DNA from: Streptomyces sp. JH14 | Lineage (GTDB): Bacteria > Actinomycetota > Actinomycetes > Streptomycetales > Streptomycetaceae | Assembly: GCF_029428675.1 (NCBI RefSeq) | Contig: NZ_JAJNEL010000001.1 | Span: 6,200,001-6,264,000 of the forward strand | Length of the DNA: 64,000 bases | Direction of reading: 5' to 3' | The notes under the pieces: generated by a model | Databases searched by the model: none | What the model was told of the DNA's origin: nothing | What the model saw: the letters and a program-made list of their open reading frames with translations, nothing else | Position numbers and translations under genes: made by a program | In this document: piece after piece, positions 60,684-64,000 of the stretch | Numbering within the stretch: position 1 is the first letter of the stretch | Layout of the letters: every line of letters begins with the position of its first letter

Positions 60684-61514
60684 ATGATCAACGATGCCCA
60701 CGACGCCCCGGCGGTGGTGCTCATCCACGGGTTGTGGGTGACTCCTCGCAGCTGGGAGCACTGGGTCGCGCACTACACCGCCCAGGGGCTCCAGGTACTG
60801 GCTCCGGCCTGGCCCGGAGTGGAGGGGGAGGTCGAGGACTTGAGGCTGGACCCCTCGCCCATGGCCGGCATCGGCCTGGAAGAGGTGGTGAACCACTACG
60901 AGGCCATCGTGCGCAACCTGGACCGGCCCGCCCTCCTGATCGGTCATTCCTTCGGCGGGGCCGTCGTCCAACTGCTCCTCGACCGCGGCCTGGGCGCCGC
61001 AGGCGTGGCCATCGACTCGGCGCCGGTCAAGGGGGTGCTGCCCCTGCCGCTGTCCACGCTCCGCTCCACCTGGCCGGTACTGCGCAGTCCGGCCAACAAG
61101 GGCAAGGCGATGGGGCTTTCTCCCCGGCAGTTCCACTACGCGTTCGCCAACACCCTCAGCGAAGAGGAGTCCCTGGCCGCCTACGACCGCTACCACGTGC
61201 CCGGTTCGGCCCGGGTGCTCTTCCAGGGCGCCTTCGCGAACTTCAATCCGCGGGCGGTCACCCGGATCGACTTCCGCAACGACAGGCGCGCACCGCTGCT
61301 GTTCATCGCGGGCGGCGCGGACCACATCGTGCCGCCCCAGGTGAACCGGGCCAACGCCCGCCTGTATCGCAAGTCCGCGGCGCTCACCGATTACCAGGAG
61401 TTCGCCGGCCGGTCCCACCTCACGATCGGCCAGGACGGCTGGCAGGAGGTCGCCGACTACGCCATGGACTGGGCCCTCAACCGCGCACTGCTCCTTAAAA
61501 CGCCGCTCACCTGA
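60684..61514 (+). CDS. Alpha/beta hydrolase 1
   Basis: A 276-residue cytosolic hydrolase with VVLIHGLWVTPRSWEHW (oxyanion region), the nucleophile LLIGHSFGGAVVQLL, a late acid in FIAGGADHIVPP and histidine in FAGRSHLTIG. It lacks a signal peptide. The ribosome site is CTTGGAG. It is the first of three co-oriented genes (two hydrolases and a TetR). Confidence 0.88.
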   Translation: MINDAHDAPAVVLIHGLWVTPRSWEHWVAHYTAQGLQVLAPAWPGVEGEVEDLRLDPSPMAGIGLEEVVNHYEAIVRNLDRPALLIGHSFGGAVVQLLLDRGLGAAGVAIDSAPVKGVLPLPLSTLRSTWPVLRSPANKGKAMGLSPRQFHYAFANTLSEEESLAAYDRYHVPGSARVLFQGAFANFNPRAVTRIDFRNDRRAPLLFIAGGADHIVPPQVNRANARLYRKSAALTDYQEFAGRSHLTIGQDGWQEVADYAMDWALNRALLLKTPLT

Positions 61515-61535
61515 CATCCCGGCGTTCCCCAGCAC

Positions 61536-61559
61536 AGAGGCCGGAGTTGCCCGGCCTCT
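61536..61559 (+). terminator. Hairpin between the two hydrolase genes
   Basis: AGAGGCCGG, 6-nt loop, CCGGCCTCT; nine perfect pairs, 21 bases after the first hydrolase stop. It may reduce read-through. Confidence 0.55.
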
Positions 61560-61590
61560 CCCCTCAATCACACAAGGAAGTACTCACGTC

Positions 61591-62433
61591 ATGAACCGTC
61601 GTTCCTTCACCATCGCGGCGGCCGCGACTGCGGCAGCGGGCCTTGCGGCCACCGGGGTGCTCACCCAGACGGCCGACGCCACCACCCCGCAGACACCCAA
61701 GCCGACGGTGGTCCTCGTGCACGGCGCCTGGGCCGACGCCTCCAGCTGGAAGGGCGTGGCCGAGCGGCTGCAGAACGACGGCTACCCGGTCGCCGCTCCC
61801 GCGGTCCCGCTGCGCGGCCTGTCGAGCGACGCCGCCTACCTCGCCGACTACCTGAAGACCGTCAACGGCCCGATCGTGCTCGTCGGCCACTCCTACGGCG
61901 GCTCGGTGATCACCCAGGCCGCCGCCGGCAACTCGCACGTCACCGCCCTCGTCTACCTGGCGGCCTTCGCGCCCGACAAGGACGAGACCGCCTCCGCGCT
62001 GACCGCGAAGTTCCCCGGCAGCCACATCAGCGACGACCCGAACGCCTCCATCCCGACGGCGCTGAGCCCGGTGCCCTTCGCGCAGAACGGCACCACGAAC
62101 GTCGACCTCTACATCAAGCCGGACAAGTTCCGCGACGTCTTCCTCAGCAACCGTCTCAGCACCCAGGAGGCCGCCGTGCTCGCCGCGACCCAGCGGCCCG
62201 TCACCCCCCAGGCGCTCGGCGAGCCCTCCGGGACTCCGGCGTGGAAGACCATCCCCTCCTGGTACCTCGTGGCCGGCGACGACCACCTGATCCCGCCGGC
62301 CGCGGAGCGCTTCATGGCCCAGCGCGCCCACTCCCACACGAGCGAGGTCGACGCGCCGCACGACGTACTGCTCACCAACCCCGGCACCGTCACCCACGTG
62401 ATCGAGGACGCGGCGCACACCACCGTCCACTGA
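61591..62433 (+). CDS. Alpha/beta hydrolase 2, exported (Tat-like signal)
   Basis: A 280-residue protein with a twin-arginine-like leader (MNRRSFTIAAAATAAAGLAATG) and a probable cleavage after TADA. The mature part has VVLVHGAWADASSWKGVAERL, the nucleophile VLVGHSYGGSVITQA, the acid YLVAGDDHLIPP and the histidine in SHTSEVDAPHDVLL. It belongs to the same family as hydrolase 1 but is directed outside the cytoplasm. AAGGAAG precedes the ATG. Confidence 0.87.
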   Translation: MNRRSFTIAAAATAAAGLAATGVLTQTADATTPQTPKPTVVLVHGAWADASSWKGVAERLQNDGYPVAAPAVPLRGLSSDAAYLADYLKTVNGPIVLVGHSYGGSVITQAAAGNSHVTALVYLAAFAPDKDETASALTAKFPGSHISDDPNASIPTALSPVPFAQNGTTNVDLYIKPDKFRDVFLSNRLSTQEAAVLAATQRPVTPQALGEPSGTPAWKTIPSWYLVAGDDHLIPPAAERFMAQRAHSHTSEVDAPHDVLLTNPGTVTHVIEDAAHTTVH

Positions 62434-62559
62434 TCACCGGGCCCGTCACAGCCTCCCGGCCGCCCATCCCTGGGCAAGCGCCCCGGGAGGCCGTGACGGG
62501 GCGGGTACAGCCGCCGGTGACCTGGCGGTCGCCCGAGCCTGAAGGAGGGTCCCTACGAT

Positions 62560-63150
62560 ATGAGCGTGCCAGCCGAACGCGATCACCAGAAAACCCCCCA
62601 GCGGTCCGCAGCGCGCGACCGTCTGCTCTCCGCGGCCGCCCGGCTGTTCTACACCGAGGGGATCCGGGCCGTGGGAGTCGACCGGGTCATCGAAGAGGCA
62701 CAGGTGACGCGGGCCACCTTCTACCGCCACTTCCCGAGCAAGGAGGACCTGGTCTCCTCATACCTGCAGGCCGAGGACCAGAGCATCCGGGACAGGGTGA
62801 AGAGCGGTATGACGCACGCCGGTGCTCCCGCGGACGCGATGGGCCTGCTGATCGACGGCATCGGCCAGGAAATCTGCGCTCCCGGGTTCCGCGGCTGCCC
62901 CTTCATCAACGCCGCAGCGGAATATCCGGACAAGCAGAGCCCGGTACACCAAGCAGTGCTGACCCACCGGACCTGGTTCCACGGCGCCATCGCGGAAGCA
63001 CTGCGCACCGGCGGCCACCCGGACCCGGACCACGCGGCGGATGTGCTGGTGGCCCTCCGCGACGGAGCCATGGTGGCCGGCTATCTCGGCGACGGCGACA
63101 CGGCCGTGGCCTCGTTCAGCCGGGCCGCCCGCTCGCTGATCCCCGCCTGA
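62560..63150 (+). CDS. TetR-family regulator 3
   Basis: A 196-residue protein with ARDRLLSAAARLFYTEGIRAVGVDRVIEEAQVTRATFYRHFPSKEDLVSSYL and a ligand domain containing APGFRGCPFINAAAEYPD, a common signature of TetR proteins that sense reactive or thiol-modifying compounds. GGAGGG precedes the ATG. It probably controls the two hydrolase genes before it. Confidence 0.88.
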   Translation: MSVPAERDHQKTPQRSAARDRLLSAAARLFYTEGIRAVGVDRVIEEAQVTRATFYRHFPSKEDLVSSYLQAEDQSIRDRVKSGMTHAGAPADAMGLLIDGIGQEICAPGFRGCPFINAAAEYPDKQSPVHQAVLTHRTWFHGAIAEALRTGGHPDPDHAADVLVALRDGAMVAGYLGDGDTAVASFSRAARSLIPA

Positions 63151-63874
63151 CAGGCTCGCGCAAGGTCGGCGCTGGCGCGTCGGCCTGCCGTTGAGTGACT
63201 CCACCCGCCGACGCATCGACTCCTGGCCTGTCCGGCCAGCTCTGATCGTGCGTCGACGTTTACGGGGTGGGCTCGGCCATCATGCGCTCCGGGGACGCTC
63301 GCTGCAGTGGCCTTCCTGTGCTCCAGCAGCGTCTCGAGAACAGCTGGCAACGGATCTCGGCATTCGGGTATTCCGTCACCCAGAACCCGTCCACGGTGCC
63401 GGTAAATATCACAGGCGTCGGCACCTTTTACAGCTGGAATGACGTGCGTCGCTACATGGCCACTCTTCTCGGAAATCTCAATCTTCCGCAGGAAGGCCCG
63501 ACTGGTGACTGGCAGAAAACCGAACTCTAGTATGCCCTGATTTCCGCCGGTGTGGCCTTGCGCTGTTGTTGACAGGTTTCTACGTGCTGGTCTGGACGAG
63601 CAGCCTTCGCGAGGAGTTTGCCGGCAGCCGCGGGTCCAGCGGTGCAGGCGGCGGCATCCGATCAGCCGGTTTTCCGCCTCCTGAGGGCGGAGCCGCGCCC
63701 GGACACGGGACGCGGCTCCATTGAGCACGGCGTGCCCGCGAAGATGATCGCTGCCAGCGTCTCGCAGCCACTGGTATGACGGGCCCGACTCGTTCCGTGA
63801 GGTCGTTTTCGCTGTTCTTCACCCGCTGGCGCAGGCAGAGAAGTAATCGAATCGATCCGGTGCGGAGAGATGCC
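63151..63874. other. Stretch with only a doubtful gene remnant
   Basis: About 720 bases. A + frame at 63280-63530 (LQQRLENSWQRISAFGYSVTQNPSTVPVNITGVGTFYSWNDVRRYM) has less GC-biased codons than its neighbours and no start or ribosome site. It may be the end of a transferred or decayed gene. Nothing else is supported. Confidence 0.35.
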
Positions 63875-64000
63875 ATGGATGAACTGACGCATCCCAAAGT
63901 CATTGCCCAGCAGCTTGCCAACGCACGTGAGTTCTGGCTCGGTTACGGAGCGGAAGGAAGACGGCGCAGCGGCCTCTTCATGTACCGAAGCGGCGTCGCC
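63875..64000 (+). CDS. Start of a GNAT-like gene (runs off the window)
   Basis: An ATG with GGAG upstream opens MDELTHPKVIAQQLANAREFWLGYGAEGRRRSGLFMYRSGVA and remains open to the window end. The 'NAREFWLGYG ... RSGV' pattern is like the N-terminal domain of some Streptomyces GNAT acetyltransferases. Too little is present to be sure. Confidence 0.4.
   Translation, partial: MDELTHPKVIAQQLANAREFWLGYGAEGRRRSGLFMYRSGVA

Overview
The window is high-GC actinobacterial DNA, almost certainly Streptomyces. Evidence for this is the strong G/C third-position bias, frequent GTG/TTG starts, four-base stop/start overlaps, an XRE regulator beside an RsbW-like ATPase, DUF6082, the XRE/ImmA/MAB_1171c trio, WhiB and DUF2637. 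Most of it reads as accessory rather than core chromosome. I saw no rRNA, tRNA or CRISPR array.

1-3.5 kb: a divergent XRE regulator/anti-sigma-like ATPase pair and small unknown proteins. 3.5-17.2 kb: a tightly packed, co-oriented 14-gene block that looks like an uncharacterised biosynthetic cluster. It has a HAD phosphatase, a GT-B-like protein, a thymidylate-synthase homologue with the Asn-to-Asp change of cytidylate hydroxymethylases, an O-carbamoyltransferase, a CgeB-like glycosyltransferase, a P-loop kinase-like protein, a methyltransferase, two APH-fold kinases, a histidine phosphatase, an NAD epimerase, a SAH-hydrolase-like protein, a Nudix hydrolase and a KdsB-like CMP-sugar synthetase. 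Together they suggest a carbamoylated/methylated product built on a modified cytidine nucleotide or a CMP-activated sugar. The block ends at an IS5-type remnant and an APH gene fragment.

17.8-20.8 kb: a leftward module of PAP2-like membrane protein, MAB_1171c-like membrane protein, ImmA-type protease and XRE repressor with shared operator-like palindromes. 21.1-28.2 kb: a mobilisable element with a DnaD-like replication protein, DnaC-like loader, WhiB, DUF2637 protein, MobC and a MOB-type relaxase. A dense CGGTCA repeat field and two strong oriT-like palindromes lie in its coding DNA. 28.5-32.1 kb: a three-gene ABC-3C type conflict (probable anti-phage) operon: DUF4297/Cap4-like nuclease, middle component and Rad50-like ATPase. 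32.4-35.9 kb: a scrap heap of broken elements (IS256, serine recombinase, IS3) and gene fragments.

35.9-48.1 kb: a sulfur-scavenging island. A polycysteine leader peptide and hairpin precede a FecCD-type ABC importer, a MocR-like regulator lacking the PLP lysine, a DszA/NtaA-type flavin monooxygenase, an FAD/NAD(P) protein, a two-domain sulfurtransferase and an aldo/keto reductase. A second Cys-Cys leader and hairpin precede a rhodanese and a second flavin monooxygenase.

48.2-64 kb: a decayed integrase, an HD protein, GlxA, HxlR and TetR regulators, two frameshifted MFS genes, an HSL-type esterase, an SDR, two alpha/beta hydrolases and several pseudogenes. Many of the breaks fall at G or C homopolymers. 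One is caused by an exact 14-bp tandem duplication.
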